DNA of 64,000 nucleotides from Turbatrix aceti (Eukaryota > Nematoda > Chromadorea > Rhabditida > Panagrolaimidae): positions 5,217,246 to 5,281,245 of the forward strand of contig OZ017770.1 of the NCBI GenBank assembly GCA_963969345.1. Direction: 5' to 3'. Shown in pieces: positions 43,191 through 55,846 of the stretch. The notes under the pieces were generated by a model. That model was given only the letters and a program-made list of their open reading frames with translations, was not told where the DNA came from and made no database searches. Each line of letters starts with the position of its first letter. Within the stretch, counting starts at the first letter, position 1. The position numbers were made by a program, and so were the translations under genes.

Positions 43191-46100
43191 CTACATGAAA
43201 GGATTTGTGTTATCTTTTGGCTGGGGATGCTGAGCGTAGCCCTGAGGATACGGCAGGTTTGGCGGAGGCGGAGGTGGTTGTTGGCCGTAGTGCTGATGCT
43301 GATGCTGGGGTGCAGGCGGAGGAGGACCGTAACCATAAGGCACCTGTTGGTTCTGTTGGTAGCCAGCATACGGCTGCTGAGGCTGATAGCCGCCATAGGG
43401 ATGTTGAGGCACTTGATATTGATTGGGATTCGGAGCAGTGCCGTAGGGATTATACGGCTGCTGCTGTGGGACGGGTTGATAACCGGGGACTGAAAAATAA
43501 ATACATCGTAACTGTGTCATAATATAAAAAATAGAAATAAAATTACCCGGATATGGTTGAGCAGGTTGAGGATAACCGGATGGCTGATACCCGCCATCGG
43601 GGTATGTGACCGGTTGCTGGGGTGGCGGAGCACCAAATGTGCGGGGTGGCGGCTGGGGCGTTTGTTGGTATTGCTGAGCATTGTTGTTCGGAGGCGGAGC
43701 TAAATATAACACAGGTACTAAGAAAAAATCAACAACCTCAGGAAAAAAGCCAATGCAGAAGACAACAAAGGAATAAAAAAGAGCTTCGCATTTACAGCAG
43801 CTAGAGAGACTGACAATGTTCAGCATTTATAGAAAATCCGCTAATGAAAAAAAACAAAGGGTTGGAAAATCATCATCAAAATAAAATTTGAAAAATTATT
43901 TTTTACCCGTGGCAGTCGTGCTTGGAGGCGGTGGACGCGGAGGAGGCACATTGCTGGGAGTCGAGACGATGTTCATCTGTACCTCTTTGAGCAGGTCTTC
44001 CTTCTCGATTTTCCGGGCAGATGCAAAGTCAGAAATTTTCTGCTGCAAGCGATTGAGAATGCCTTGAAGATCGTTGTAGAACTGAAAAAAAGGCATGAAA
44101 ACAACGAACACACAGAAAAAACAATAAACCGACCTTGACGCCTTCTTTGAGGTTACCCTCAAGCTCAAAGTACGCATCGTAAGCGGTAGCCAGTGATTTG
44201 AGAACATTTTCCCTCGCATCTCCACCAGCTCCTACGCGTTCGCTGACAAACTTCTGATTGAGGTCCATGATCTTGGCAAAAAGCTGTTCCTGTTCTTCGA
44301 TGCTTTTTCCGACCTGATCCTTGAGCGGGCCAAGCAATTCCTGGATTTTGGAGTTGGAAACAGCCTCCTCGTTGACCACATCAGAGCCAGCCATGGATTG
44401 CAGGAACTCGCCGGACATGTCAAAGCGAACGGCTTTGAAGTCCTTTTCAAGCTTTTCGCGAGCAACTTTGATATCGTTAGTGCGATTGATGAGTTCGCGG
44501 AGCTCAGTGACGACAGCCTTGTTCTGCGTACCTCCGGCGCTTCCGAGACCGGGAATGGCTTCTTTGAGTTCGTTCTCCGGCTTGCTCAGCAGTTCAATGC
44601 CCTGCTTGTTTGCCTCAAACTTGGTTCGAACAAGTCCATCGGCAGCAGTGGCAGTGCGGAGCAGGCTACGATATTTGCCGATTTCTTGATGCAGGGGTAC
44701 AGTCAACGTATCCGACGCTACTCGAGTCCATTTGCCCTTGAACTGGTTGCGCATGTTGTCGTCAACGCTCTTTTCGTCCTGGAGAATTTTCTCAGAATCA
44801 ATGAGAATCTGCTCATTCGCGGCATAGAGAGAAGGCAGGAATTCCATTTTCTCAACGATAGACGTGATGCCGCCACTCTGCTTGATTTTGGAAGACTTCT
44901 GGCGAATGGACTCGGGACATTTTTCGTGATGCAGAACGTCATCCAGGGCTGCCGGAAGATTCATCGACGTCAGTTGCCTAAAGAAAAGCCAAATTTAAGA
45001 AATCATGAAAATGTAGAAAACTCACTCGTTCATGAGCTGCGTGTATTCCTTCAGACGACCGGTTTCAATGTTCACAACTTCTGTTTTGCGAGTTTCAAAC
45101 GCCGACAGGGCATTTTGGATGGCCACAGGGACAAGCGACTCGAAAAGATCCTTGAACATGGGCGAAAGGTAAATCTCGACAGGCGTCGCTTTCACCAACA
45201 TCACCTTGCCCAAGGCTTCCAGCGTTTTGGAATCAGGAACGCGTTCGTGGTACTAAAAACACGTCACAAAAATCGAATCACCAAAATCCCGTTCGAAACT
45301 TACAATGAAATCATTGTCCTTTTGAGCGGAAGCCAGATTCTGTGATGCAGTACTCAGAACAGGGTAAGATGCAGTAGGGAGGTTAGACTTCATCTGTTCG
45401 GCAAGACGAACGCCTTCCATCAGCCGACAGATCTGCTCGCCGATCTTGGATTCGTCTTCACAGAGCGAAGCCGCGTGGATGTTAGCAGCTGCCTCGAGGC
45501 CCTTGGACTTTCCAACGACGGCGTGGAGCCAATCCTTGTCGAAGATACCCCGTACAACATCCCTGGTCATGAGAGTGTGAGCTTCTTTGTACAACTGAGC
45601 AGCTTGATTTGCGACTTTGACCAGAGAAGTGGGCTTCATTCGAGCTAGAAAAAACGAATACGATTTTTTGTGAAAATTAAAACTCACCATTAGACGCCTT
45701 GAGGTAGACGCATTCCTGGGCTTGAGCCAACATGAGAGCAGCGAGCGCTGCGAGTGTGTCGGGCATGAGGTCCGGTGTGGGCTCCTGGTGAATCAGACTC
45801 ATAATATTCTCTTTCAGGTAAGTGAAAACACCGGCAGATCTCTGGAAAAGGACAGCGGCGGTCTTGAGTTCCTCGTCGTTAGTCGTGCCCTGCGCAGCCG
45901 CGACAGCAGACATCATGGCGGCGCAGTTGAACAGAACGCAGGCTCTTTCGAACGAGGCCTCGCTCAGAGCTGAAAGAATAGAAATAATTAAATTTAACCT
46001 GACAGACAAATATCACTCACTCAGCGATGCGCGGCTGAAAAACAGAGCGCCCTTGTCGAAGGCATCCTTCCATTTGAACGTCACTGGATTCACTGACGGC

Positions 46101-46466
46101 GTAATGGGCAGCTTGTTTTCGATTGCCTTCAGCTGATCGTAGTAGCTGAAAAGAAAGCGCTATTATGCATACAAAAGAGCAATATAAAAACTTATATCAC
46201 GAGTCCCTTGAAAAAAGTGTCCCTACGGAATATTTTTTCTTGTGACGCGACATAAAAACTCACCGCTCAAGCAGCAACAAAGACTTATCATTGCGGTCAA
46301 GGTTATCGATACAAGCCTTGTTTCGCAGCTTGTTCAGCTCCTGCAGTGCTTCGTTAAACTCGGCAGCCAGCTCGGGAGACAACTGCATGGAATCGATGAA
46401 TGCCTTGAGAGGCTCGTAGAGGTTCACCTCATTGGTCCTCTTCAGAGGCACGCTGAGAAACGACAT
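43191..46466 (-). CDS. alx-1: ALIX / PDCD6IP (Bro1-domain ESCRT accessory protein)
   Basis: Nine exons: 46466-46264, 46145-46021, 45969-45688, 45644-45304, 45252-45026, 44977-44134, 44081-43907, 43699-43547, 43489-43191. All phases fit; 882 residues. The N-terminal Bro1 domain starts 'MSFLSVPLKRTNEVNLYEPL' and includes 'FERACVLFNCAAMMS'. The central V domain includes 'LPAALDDVL' and 'LATAYDAYFELEGNLKEGVK', then 'FYNDLQGILNRLQQKISDF'. The C-terminal tail is Pro/Gln/Tyr-rich ('GYQPQQPYAGYQ', 'PPPPPPNLPYPQG'). ALIX links ESCRT-III to cargo, cytokinesis and membrane repair through Bro1 binding of CHMP4. It shares a 620-bp divergent gap with CCDC134. Confidence 0.96.
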
Positions 46467-47085
46467 TCTGCCCCTGCAAAAAAATGATCAGTGTTTAACA
46501 GCACGAAAGCGAATTAAAAGCACGACAGCGACAATGACGTATTGCATATATACACCTTTGTTTTCAACGGTTCAAAGGATGAGTCATCACAGAAAACGAC
46601 CTCGACGTGTTCTTGGTTGCTTTTAAAAGTGCATTTCAAAGGTGTGTGTAAATACGCATTTAACTCACAAAACAAAAACAATCAATAACGCGACTGGCCA
46701 AAACACTACTCCACTGTTACATCAGCCATGCCTTTAAAAAAGATTGGTAGCGACAATCAATGTGGAGCAGCTCTTTTCGAGAACTTTGAAACAACAATAG
46801 GGAGAGGAGGAATAAAACTATGCAACTCCAAAAAACGATAATAACAATTCTGTTCGTACACAAAATTGAATCCCAATCCGCTTACAAAAAGAAAATTAAA
46901 GTTCTGCAATATAATCACCGATATGAATGAAACTTCTCGCCTTCACGAGAAATTTCTTGCGAAAGACTCGAAACAAAGTGAATTTTTTTTTCGTCGCCAC
47001 AAGACCGGCAGAGCGCACGGACGAACAAACAACAGCGTTGCGCAGTGATTTTTGACGGGTGTTTTTTTGACTGTTTTGACGGGTG
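46467..47085. promoter_or_regulatory. Divergent promoter region of ALIX and CCDC134
   Basis: 619 bp between outward-facing start codons. It contains a repeated 'ttttgacgggtg' (about 47050 and 47074) just before the CCDC134 start. No TATA box is obvious. Confidence 0.4.
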
Positions 47086-47860
47086 ATGAAGCTCTTTTAT
47101 CTCACTTGCTTTTTTGTATTCCTGGTTGTTTCTGTGCGTGGTGCTCTCAAGGATGGCGTCATCAAGGAAACCTACGCAGATTCCTCCAAAGTCAACGACA
47201 AAGCCTCGGGTAACGCCAATGAAGTGAAAATCTGTAAGTTTTATAACTAAACGTTTTTACTCTGTGCAACCCGTAGGCTTTTCAGACCAGGACATCCTCA
47301 AACACAAGCGACTCGAACAGACTGCCTCTATCCAGAAATTTGCCTCGATGAAGGAAAACTCCCAGAAACAGCGTGTCATAGAACAGCTTACCAAACTCTT
47401 GTTTGACGTCCTCACCGACGCTCGAAAGGCCTTTGAAGCAGCGAAGTACGAATTCGTTCCCCGTCAGTTTCCCCTCGACGAAGAACTTCGTAGTCATCTC
47501 GGCAGCATTATTGAAAACACAGCTATGGCCTGTGAGATGGCCTTGTTCTATCCAAACAAGTTTCACGAGATCGTGGACAACAACAAAGAGCTGAGGGATA
47601 CGTTGCTGTGGGCGTACAACCTTTCGCTGCTCTTCGATGTCTACGATGTTCCGACTCAGAAAATGCTGCATCTTGCGGGTCAAGAGCTGGATTTTATTCC
47701 CCGTGAAGAAGGTTACGAGAATCCCTACGCCAAAACTCTCAGTCGTGAGGAACTTCAAATCAAAATCATGGAAGAAGCGAATGCGAAAAGAGAAGCCAAA
47801 AAGCTTCAGCAAAAGAGTCAGTCCAGAAAGAAGAACGCCGGTCCCAAATCTGAATTATGA
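47086..47860 (+). CDS. CCDC134: CCDC134-like secreted/ER protein
   Basis: Two exons (47086-47233, 47277-47860), 243 residues; the human protein has 229. The N-terminus is a signal peptide ('MKLFYLTCFFVFLVVSVRG'). The body aligns by eye with CCDC134: 'LTKLLFDVLTDARKAFEAA', 'PLDEELRSHLGSIIENTAM' (human 'PQDEKLKDAFSHVVENTAF'), then 'LLWAYNLS' and 'MLHLAGQELDF' against 'ILSLMAQELGI'. The charged coiled-coil end closes in KSEL, a KDEL-like ER-retrieval signal (human QSEL). CCDC134 in vertebrates works in the secretory pathway and supports folding of selected receptors. AATAAA at 47943. Confidence 0.85.
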
Positions 47861-48454
47861 TCAAACACAGCCAAAGACGATTTTTTATGACTGGTATTTG
47901 TTTTCTTCGATAGTTTTTGATTTCTGATTTGTTTTATGACGTAATAAAAAATTATTAAAATGCAATGGGCTTTTGAACTATTTTTTTGCGTCACTACAAA
48001 TTATTCTGGGACGGTTTTATTCATTTTGATAAGAAACCTTTCATTCCGCAGTTTTTTTATTTTTTCAAGATCCAATAAGCAAAAACCATAACAGTTTGTA
48101 GCAAGATTCATATAAGTGAAGTCTATAGATGAGGTACATAACAGACCCGCAGATCGTTTGTTTGTAAAATCTGGGTTGAAAATGGACGCTGTGGTCCGTG
48201 TAGGCAGTAATGCTTTGTCTGGAAGAAGCAGCGACGACGTGATAAATTGTGGTGTTGTGCCGTGACGGCAAATGCTCAAGGGGGCAAATCCTGTTAAGGA
48301 TGATAAAAAAAATGGTATAATTTTCTTCTGGAAAACCCAATTTAAAAATTTTTTGGGTAAAAAATCTTTTATTGCAAAGAATTTGCGTATTTCCCAAAAT
48401 AATTAAAACATAATATCCAGCAACCCTGTCAAATGTTTTTTTGCATGTTCTCGG
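47861..48454. other. Convergent 3' regions of CCDC134 and Cramped
   Basis: AT-rich. It holds the CCDC134 poly(A) signal and, on the other strand, the Cramped 3' UTR. A 92-codon minus-strand frame here is unconvincing. Confidence 0.4.
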
Positions 48455-50713
48455 TTACTTAGAAAGTTTCTGAGGTGATTGGAAGAAATTGACAAATTCC
48501 TCAAACTGCCTGCAGTAATCGACACTTGTCTGTTGAGCCATGAGGCCAATTTGATTTGAAAATTCATCCGTCAATGCTTTATGGAGAGAAGCCTGGCTGT
48601 CATCAAGCAAGCTGCTCGAAGAAGCCGGAGGCAACTTTGCGTGCTCAGCATTTGGTGAACGTGATCCCATGTTCAGACTGGAGAAATCCGTTGGCGCATC
48701 CGACGACGACGAAGGCATGTCATCAACGGCAGAGAGAACTCGTTGCATCACGCTTACAGGCTTCGCAGGTGGTTTTTCAAAAATCTGGTCGGCCGCTTTT
48801 CGCTTGCGGTAGACAAATGACCGCGGCCTTGCTGAAGGAACAAGAAACTCTTTTTGCTGCAAGGCAGTAGCCGCTCCATTTGCATCGGCAGATAGTTCAG
48901 CCTTTACAGCAGATTGAATATCGTCATCGCATGTCTGAGTGCTTGTTGTGACCAGAGATTGTCCATCTTGCTGTGGTTCTGCCTGGTGCAACTGCGCTGA
49001 AGTCTTGGACATGCTGTTCCACTGCTCGAGAAATCCGAGCATTTCGTCTTCCACAATGGCTTCGGGCTCGTCGATGCTAGGCACCTTGTTTTCCTTAGGA
49101 GGCTTCTGTCGCATCTTCTTGCGCTTCCGATAAGTATTGGTCGTTCCATGGATCATGTAGTCCGTGCCATACCAGAGGTAATCTCGTTTTACAAAATTGA
49201 CAAACAATTCCCAAATGCTGGATTTTGGTTTTGATAAATTTTCTACGGAATAGCTAAACTTCAGTTCGGACAGCATTCCGGTCTGAAAAGTGGGATGTCT
49301 TATTATAAAATATAAAAAGGCTAAAAAAACATACGATAAGATAAAGCTGAAGTCCAGAAATGCCGGATACATTTTCGTGGGTCAGTCCTTCTTGGAGAAT
49401 TTCTGTACGAAAATTAAAAGTAGTCAAAGGAGAGGAACTGTCAATGACAATACAGCTCGGAGGATCTTCGTTCTTAGACTTCTTCTTGACACTTGAGAAG
49501 CTGTGATTCGAAGACGACGGAGATGCCGGAAAATCGACAGGAGGATTTTCCAGACCGTCGCGCGTACTTTCACAGTATTGAATCAAGCTGAAACGCACCG
49601 TAAAATTCATACAAGTACAAAACAACCGGCCAACGAACCTGTTAAGTGACAATCGACGAAGAGTTTCGATTCCATGACGAATAATCATTTTAGGAAAAGA
49701 TGAAAAGTTTGAGCGAAGTTTAATGCTAGGCAGAACATCGGTATTGTAATCCACGTTGTCGGGATTAGTGTACTTCGGAATCCACTTTCTAGATAGCACA
49801 TAAAAAATGTTCTGCAGCGAGTCGTTCATATCCAATTTCAGATAAACCAGTGGATTCTGTTCACATGACAAAACATAATTTTTGTCATCCTCCGTTGCGG
49901 GAGTAAGTCGAAGACTCAACTGCTTCGGAATTGTAGCAAATTTTTCATCGTCTAAAAAGTAGACGAAATTTAAAAAAAAAATATATAAGTAAACATACAT
50001 TTAAAAAATTGCCGAAGTGCATTGCAAATGGGAGTTTTTATTACAACCCGACGACTTTTTAATTTAGCCGTTGCAACACCATTGCTCAGTAACCTTCGAA
50101 AGGTTTCTGGACAAATCTTGGCTCCATTTGTTTTGTGCTTCCATTCACAGCCGTTTATGACAATAAACAATTCTTTGGCGTCTCTGGGAACGTTTCTGTT
50201 GTCGTCTTCGCCGATCTTGGCAAGAGCGCGAAATGTTTTCACCAAGTTGAAATAATACTTCTGAATCTGCACTTTGTCTCGATTCATTTTGTACTTTGAC
50301 ATGAATTTTGACAACTGGTCAAAACCTTTGCCATACTGAAAAAATCAGAAGCATTGACAGAGTATGAAACAAAACAAACATACTTCTTTCAAGCCTTGAT
50401 AAAATCGATGAGTCTCATTTGCCGACCACATTTGGTTCTTTCTCTGCTGAAATTTGCCATCTTCTTCCAGCAAATTTGTACTACAACAAGCTTGATTTAC
50501 AGGTTCAACTTCAAGTTCATCAGCGTCGGTAAGATCGCAGCCATCGGGGCCAATGAGTTCGTCATCCAATTGTAAATCATCAGAAAAGCACTCGCTAACT
50601 TTCTTCGTTGCTGAGCTTCGCGTTGTTCGGGAACATGCAACATCTTCGCCTTCATTGCGTCCCAGGGCAGTATCGGTATCCATAGAATGTGGTCTAGTGT
50701 CCAAATCCGACAT
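48455..50713 (-). CDS. cramp1: Cramped-like (CRAMP1) chromatin regulator
   Basis: Five exons: 50713-50384, 50335-49999, 49951-49639, 49587-49335 and 49282-48455; 686 residues. After an acidic N-terminus comes a SANT/Myb-type domain: 'MWSANETHRFYQGLKEYGKG' then 'KVQIQKYYFNLVKTFRALAK'. The conserved Cramped region follows ('NGVATAKLKSRRVVIKTPIC', compare 'VGATTVRYKGRNLRIKAPMC'). The second half is low-complexity but ends in the family's C-terminal motif 'IGLMAQQTSVDYCRQFEEFV' (human 'LVCMMNENSIDYISRFNDLA'). Cramped is a nuclear protein linked to Polycomb repression and to linker-histone gene expression. A TTTTTTAG acceptor lies 5 bp before the ATG, so a 5' UTR intron or trans-splice site is likely. 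Intron 3 uses GTTCGT. Confidence 0.88.
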
Positions 50714-51584
50714 TGCTGCTAAAAAAAAAGATGCATCAAATTGAAAAAAAATCAAAACATGACACGTCACGTGTTGCAAGTGCAGAGAAAACAAACAAAT
50801 TTTTATTTTCTGACTTCAAAGAAGTTCATCAATATTTTACTGTTACAAAAACGTATTTCAAATATAGACAATAATCAAATCGCAGAAAAAGCGCCTCTAC
50901 CAAAAACTGTGTTCGTTCATAAGATGCAAGCGAGCGCAAGCGCCATAATTTGCGCTACGGTTGTAACGAACAATTCATAAAACGCCAATGCTTATGCACA
51001 TCCAGTTTTGATCGCCCGACGAGTGATGTATGTATGGCATGTGCTGGTTTGTTGTGCATCCCTTTGTTATATACACATTTGCATTTATTAATGAATTAAA
51101 CGGTAAGAACATAATTGTCATGTTCCATTGGTCGCTTGGATATAAATCTGCTGGTTAGCCAAGTTAATGCGTCTAGGATAACACAATCATGTTTTCTTTA
51201 AACACAGCCTACAAATTCTCAGTTAGTTAAAAGTGCGTCTGTTATTCTTAAATTTTAAATGAACAATGCCAATGCCAACTTTTTTAGATCTTTAATTTTG
51301 ATGTTCCCAGAAATTATTTAACGCACGGCGACAAATTTTGTCACTCTCTTTAAAGACTGGGGCTACCTGCGTTTAGTAATATGTACTTGCTTTAATATGA
51401 AAACGGATTGCTTTAATCCAGTGCCAGATGAGTACCTCAAGCAGTTGGTCGTTGATGGTCAGCAGTTGAATTTCGGAAAAAAACCAAACAAAAGATATCG
51501 TAATTTACTTTTTAAAAATATGGGTATCTTCGTATAAAAATACACGTAACTTTCATTTATTGCTCTTGTACATGCTAGTTAAAT
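50714..51584. other. Intergenic DNA between Cramped and SMCR8
   Basis: AT-rich; contains the Cramped promoter and the SMCR8 3' UTR. No gene recognised. Confidence 0.4.
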
Positions 51585-53247
51585 TTAAAACTTGAAAACA
51601 GAGAACGTAGATTTTTCAACCGGTTGTAACAGATGCCCGTGCTTTTCGATATTCATATTTACAAGCAGATTGATGAGAATTTCTTTGTCGTCCGGCGAAA
51701 GTTTTCCCTTTCGGCAAACCGCTTCAAATGACGTCTTATCCACCTCGATTGCCCAACGACAAATGTAAGTCAGATGGTAGGCGACAAAAGCGATCAACGA
51801 TTCGTCCGAAGGAAATGCCATTCGGTTGAACGGTTTTAGAAACGAGCCTTTGTAGGGACGGGAAAGAATTCGTTGGTAGTTCAGATCGATTCTGGCCTGC
51901 CGAGCGGTGCGAACCATCAAATCAGGGGATTTATCGCGCGAAATGATGATGCCGGTGAATTGATCCTGCAGGGCATCGCAACTAAAAATTCAATTTTTTG
52001 ATAAACCCAACATTGTCTTGCAACTTACTTTACGGCACTATCGGATAAAACCTTGAAGCCCTTCAGCTGCTTGTAAGGGGCAACCAGAACAAGCTTATTT
52101 AAAACGTCCGTAATGGTCTGTTCGCGATCAGCTGATCCAAAGACAACAATCTTCTGACTGGTGAGAAGCATAAACATCAGCTGAAAAGGTGAGTCCGCTG
52201 CATGAGCAACTACAACAGTAAAAAACAAACCTGAGAGAACACTCGCTGCATGCTGACCAAATTTTTACGATCAATGGAATGTTTTGCGTTGAAGTTAAGC
52301 ATGTCGTATGAGATCGTCTTTTTGATTAGAAATTCACTGACAATGGGGATTTTGGAGCAATAAAGGTAGCCGAAAGCTTCCGAGTCGGTGGTTAGCTTGG
52401 TGTACATTTCGTTGAAGCTGGCATCAAATTGAGAAATGGCCTGAAAAAAAAGTTGCCCTATTGTCACCCCTTTTGAATTTCCAAAATCGCTTACACATGG
52501 GCACAGACTGAAAAAAGGCATAAAATCAGAAGACGAAGCCTTTCCGATGTGAGGCAGCAGAAGCGTAAAGTCCTCGATTTCACTTCCGCACATGCAAGCG
52601 TTGGCCATGTTATTGTACAATGCTGGCATGGAAGAAGTGATACGCAGTTTCAACGGTCGAATCCGATCTGCCAAGCCGGAGAGCTTTTGTTCATTCTCGC
52701 TACTGAGCTCTTCGGAGTACAAAGCGTAGTACTGTTGAAAAGCCTTGTGATCAATCCAGCTGCCGGCTTCGATAACCCGTTCCGAAAGATTTGTGAAAAG
52801 CTGATGATTGCACGCGAACAATGATTGCAGCGTTCGGTCTTTGTAACACGTAAAAAGCTCAAAGACAGTTTCGTTGATGGGTTCATCGGTGATATAAGCC
52901 AAGGCAAATAGACGCTGAAAACCAGATTAGATCACTAAAGCCAAACACGGCACATAAAAAAATGACCAAACCTGAAGACCCCGAGCTGTGATGTCAATGA
53001 GCGAGGAAAAATACGCCACGGCATAGAGCCCTTCCTGTTGATTAAACAGCGTGACGACAGTTCCGATATCATTATGCGTGCTCATTATCCACAGAGCGAT
53101 TTTATCAAAGTCATAATGAGTGTCTTCCGGAGAAACGCGAATCACAATTTTAGGACCGATGACGGCACAAAACTCTATCAAAACCAAGGCAGATCCGCGC
53201 CGTTGATGGACACGTCGGAATGGATCAACAAACAGCTTGGATGTCAT
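51585..53247 (-). CDS. smcr8: SMCR8-like DENN-family protein
   Basis: Five exons: 53247-52972, 52914-52495, 52440-52231, 52180-52029 and 51981-51585; 484 residues, phases consistent. The longin-like start 'ALVLIEFCAVIGPKIVIRV' and 'ITARGLQRLFALAYITDE' match the SMCR8/folliculin N-terminus ('LLEFSEVEGP', 'YDLEARGFVRPFCMAYIS'). The later 'LLTSQKIVVFGSADREQTI' aligns with SMCR8 'LLSGRTLVVLGEDEAIVRK'. The end contains 'LNYQRILSRPYKGSFLKPF', matching 'LDLDNKTLRCPLYRGTLVP'. SMCR8 acts with C9orf72 in a GTPase-activating complex at lysosomes and in autophagy. The protein is about half the human length because the long disordered linker between the two halves is absent. Folliculin is the main alternative; the 'RGL/F..F..AYI' context fits SMCR8 better. 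Confidence 0.75.
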
Positions 53248-53636
53248 GATCAATGCGCGATTTACTCGCGAACGAACCTCATTCACAATCGTTGATGTTC
53301 TCACAACGAAAATTTGTCTAACCTTATGTTTGATTAGAGAGGGATGATGCGCTTTTTTTTGTACGTTTGCAAGCGTTTTCAGAATTTTTTATGAAAGAAA
53401 TACTGTTTTTGTCATTGATGTTTTTTGGTGTTTAATTGTCTGTACTCAATGGTTCTTTATTTTTCCGACCTGGGGGTTTACAATCTAATACTATTTATTC
53501 AAATTTTAATCACACAATTGATTACGATAATACTGAAAGAAAAAATACAGATAAATCCGTGATAACACAAGGCACGCTTATCGCAATGACATGAGCTGAG
53601 ATCAATGCGGGCAATTTACGTTTCAAGAAACTGTGT
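53248..53636. other. Gap between SMCR8 and P450 reductase
   Basis: 389 bp holding the SMCR8 promoter and the reductase 3' UTR. Nothing else seen. Confidence 0.4.
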
Positions 53637-55846
53637 CTACGACCAGACGTCGGCCTGATAGCGACGCTGTCTTTCCATCTCCTTGAGCTTCGTTTGAGCA
53701 ACTTGCGAATCGAGACCACCGACTTCGGTGAAGATGCGAATTAGTGTGGCCTGGACGTCACGGGCCATGTTTCTGGCATCTCTAAAAAATATTTGTGATT
53801 CAATTAACTGAGTTCAATAAAAAACCAGTTTCACTTACCCACAAACATAGATGTAACCCATTTCTTCGGTGAGTAGTTTCCACAACATAACTCGATTTTC
53901 CCATACCAGGTGCTGGACGTACGTCTTCTTTTCGGTGACACGTGATAAAGCGAGATGTAATCCCCTAATAATGCCAGATTCCTTGTATGCCTCGAGTTCC
54001 TCTTGATAGATGTAATCTTGGTCGGGATGACGACACCCAAAGAAGAGGTGCATTTCTCCAAACTCCTTTCCGGCCTGCTTTTGAGCATCACGTTCTTGCA
54101 AAAATCCACGGAATGGAGCAAGACCAGTACCGGGACCAATCATGATAATGGGGAAGTTGAGACGATGCGGTAGACGCATGGCGGATTTCCGGACGTAGAT
54201 AGGTGCTGCTGAACCAACATTGAGTTGGGAGAAAAAATGGGTGCAAACGCCATTGATCTGACGATCCCCGATATTGTAACGCGTGACCACGGCGGTAATC
54301 GCGACAATGTTTGAGTCGACCTTCGGAGAGGATGAAATGCTGTAGTAACGCACTTGAAGACGAGGAAGTAGTTCGAGAAGGAAATCGATAGGCGGTTTGC
54401 AGGTTTTAAAGTGCTCAAGGACGTCGATAATGTTTCGACGGGCATGGCTAATAAATTGGGAATACAGTTTCTAAAAAAATATCAATTCATGATTTTTTTC
54501 TAGCGGGCATTCAGACTCACCAATCCTTCGTCGGTGGCTGTGCTGAGCAAAACCAGTTTCGCCTTTTCCTCAGAATCGGATGCAAATTCAGAAATTGCAC
54601 GTAGGACGTGAGATTTGACGGGAGCGTTGATGTCGACGTAGTGGCGAAGAGCCATGCGGTAGGAAGTGGGGCAGGGGAAGGGATGGCGCTTGTTGGAATC
54701 CTCATCCGTGTTGATGAGCTTGAAGACAACATCGAGGTCCGCATCCAGCAACTCCCCGATGCGAGTGACTTGCTTTTCGTCGTTTGTCGGATAAACGGCA
54801 AGATGATCGCCGGCTTCGTAGCGAAGACGCGAGTTGCCGAGCTCAAACTCGATGTGAAGACAGCTTCGATCGCTAGCCGGTTTGTGAAGTTCACGATAAG
54901 CGACAATGCTGGCGTAATACGGATTCTTTTGATCATACGGCCTAAAAACATTGCAGCAAAGGTAAAAAAACGCTCGAAGAGAAAAACTAACGGTCGTTGG
55001 TTTTTGTAGGCTCCGATGCGTCCGAATTCACCCGTAAAAATGGCACCCGTTCTGTTTTCAATGACATCCAGTCGGAATTGACGCTGCGTGCCATTCAGTG
55101 CAGTCATTTCCCAGTTGAAGCGTTCGCCGACCGCAGATAGGAATGCCTCGCGCCATCGCATGAAATCTTCTTCCAAGTTGCCATCGTCGTCGCCAAGACC
55201 CAGTTCATAGACACGCTCTGCACCCAGTTCTTCGAGGCGACGGTCGAAGAACTTTGCAACAGCGTTGTAGTGTTCGTAAGTCTTGTTTCCCAGTCCAAAG
55301 ACAGCAAACTTGATACCCGATAAATCAAAATCGTTCTGTGAAAGCTGTTCGTACAAGGCTTGTGCGTTATCCGTAGGATCGCCTTCACCGTAAGTGGCAG
55401 CGCATACGATGAGTAGAGGGTCCGGGATGCTCTTCAACGACAGCAAATCCTCGGCTTCAATTTCTTCGGGATCAATGACCAGGGCTTTCTTCTGGTAAAG
55501 AACCATATCCTTTGCCAAGCGAGATGCTACCTCTTCTGCCGTTCCAGTTTGAGACCCAAAAAGGATCAATACCTACAAAAAACGAGTTCGTAACATTGAA
55601 AAAAAACAGCTTATAAATGCGTACCTGACGGCCTTCGTTTTTCAAGCGTGCTGCTAGACCCTTTTCTTTTTGTAAGGAGTCGGTCGGGGTGGCGGGGCTG
55701 GTCGACGCGTATGACGTGGAGTTAGGGGTCTTTGCCGTTGAAAGCACGTCATTGCTACGATTTTTGAAGAATAAATAAATTCCAATGGCACCGATAATTA
55801 CGACTACCAGTAAATCAGTAGAATCAAAGGAAGACAATAAATTCAT
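53637..55846 (-). CDS. POR: NADPH-cytochrome P450 reductase
   Basis: Five exons: 55846-55625, 55572-54992, 54941-54521, 54470-53839 and 53781-53637; 666 residues, all phases fit. An N-terminal membrane anchor ('DLLVVVIIGAIGIYLFF') precedes a Ser/Thr linker. The FMN-binding flavodoxin domain has 'LFGSQTGTAEEVASRLAKD', 'ATYGEGDPTDNA' and 'FGLGNKTYEHYN'. The connecting and FAD domains have 'RYEAGDHLAVYPTND', 'NKRHPFPCPTSYRMAL' and 'LPRLQVRYYSISSSP'. The NADPH domain has 'IGPGTGLAPFRGFLQER', 'FGCRHPDQDYIY' and 'YVCGDARNMARDVQ', closing in the conserved 'DVWS'. It is an ER-bound flavoprotein that passes electrons from NADPH to cytochrome P450s and heme oxygenase. Confidence 0.97.
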
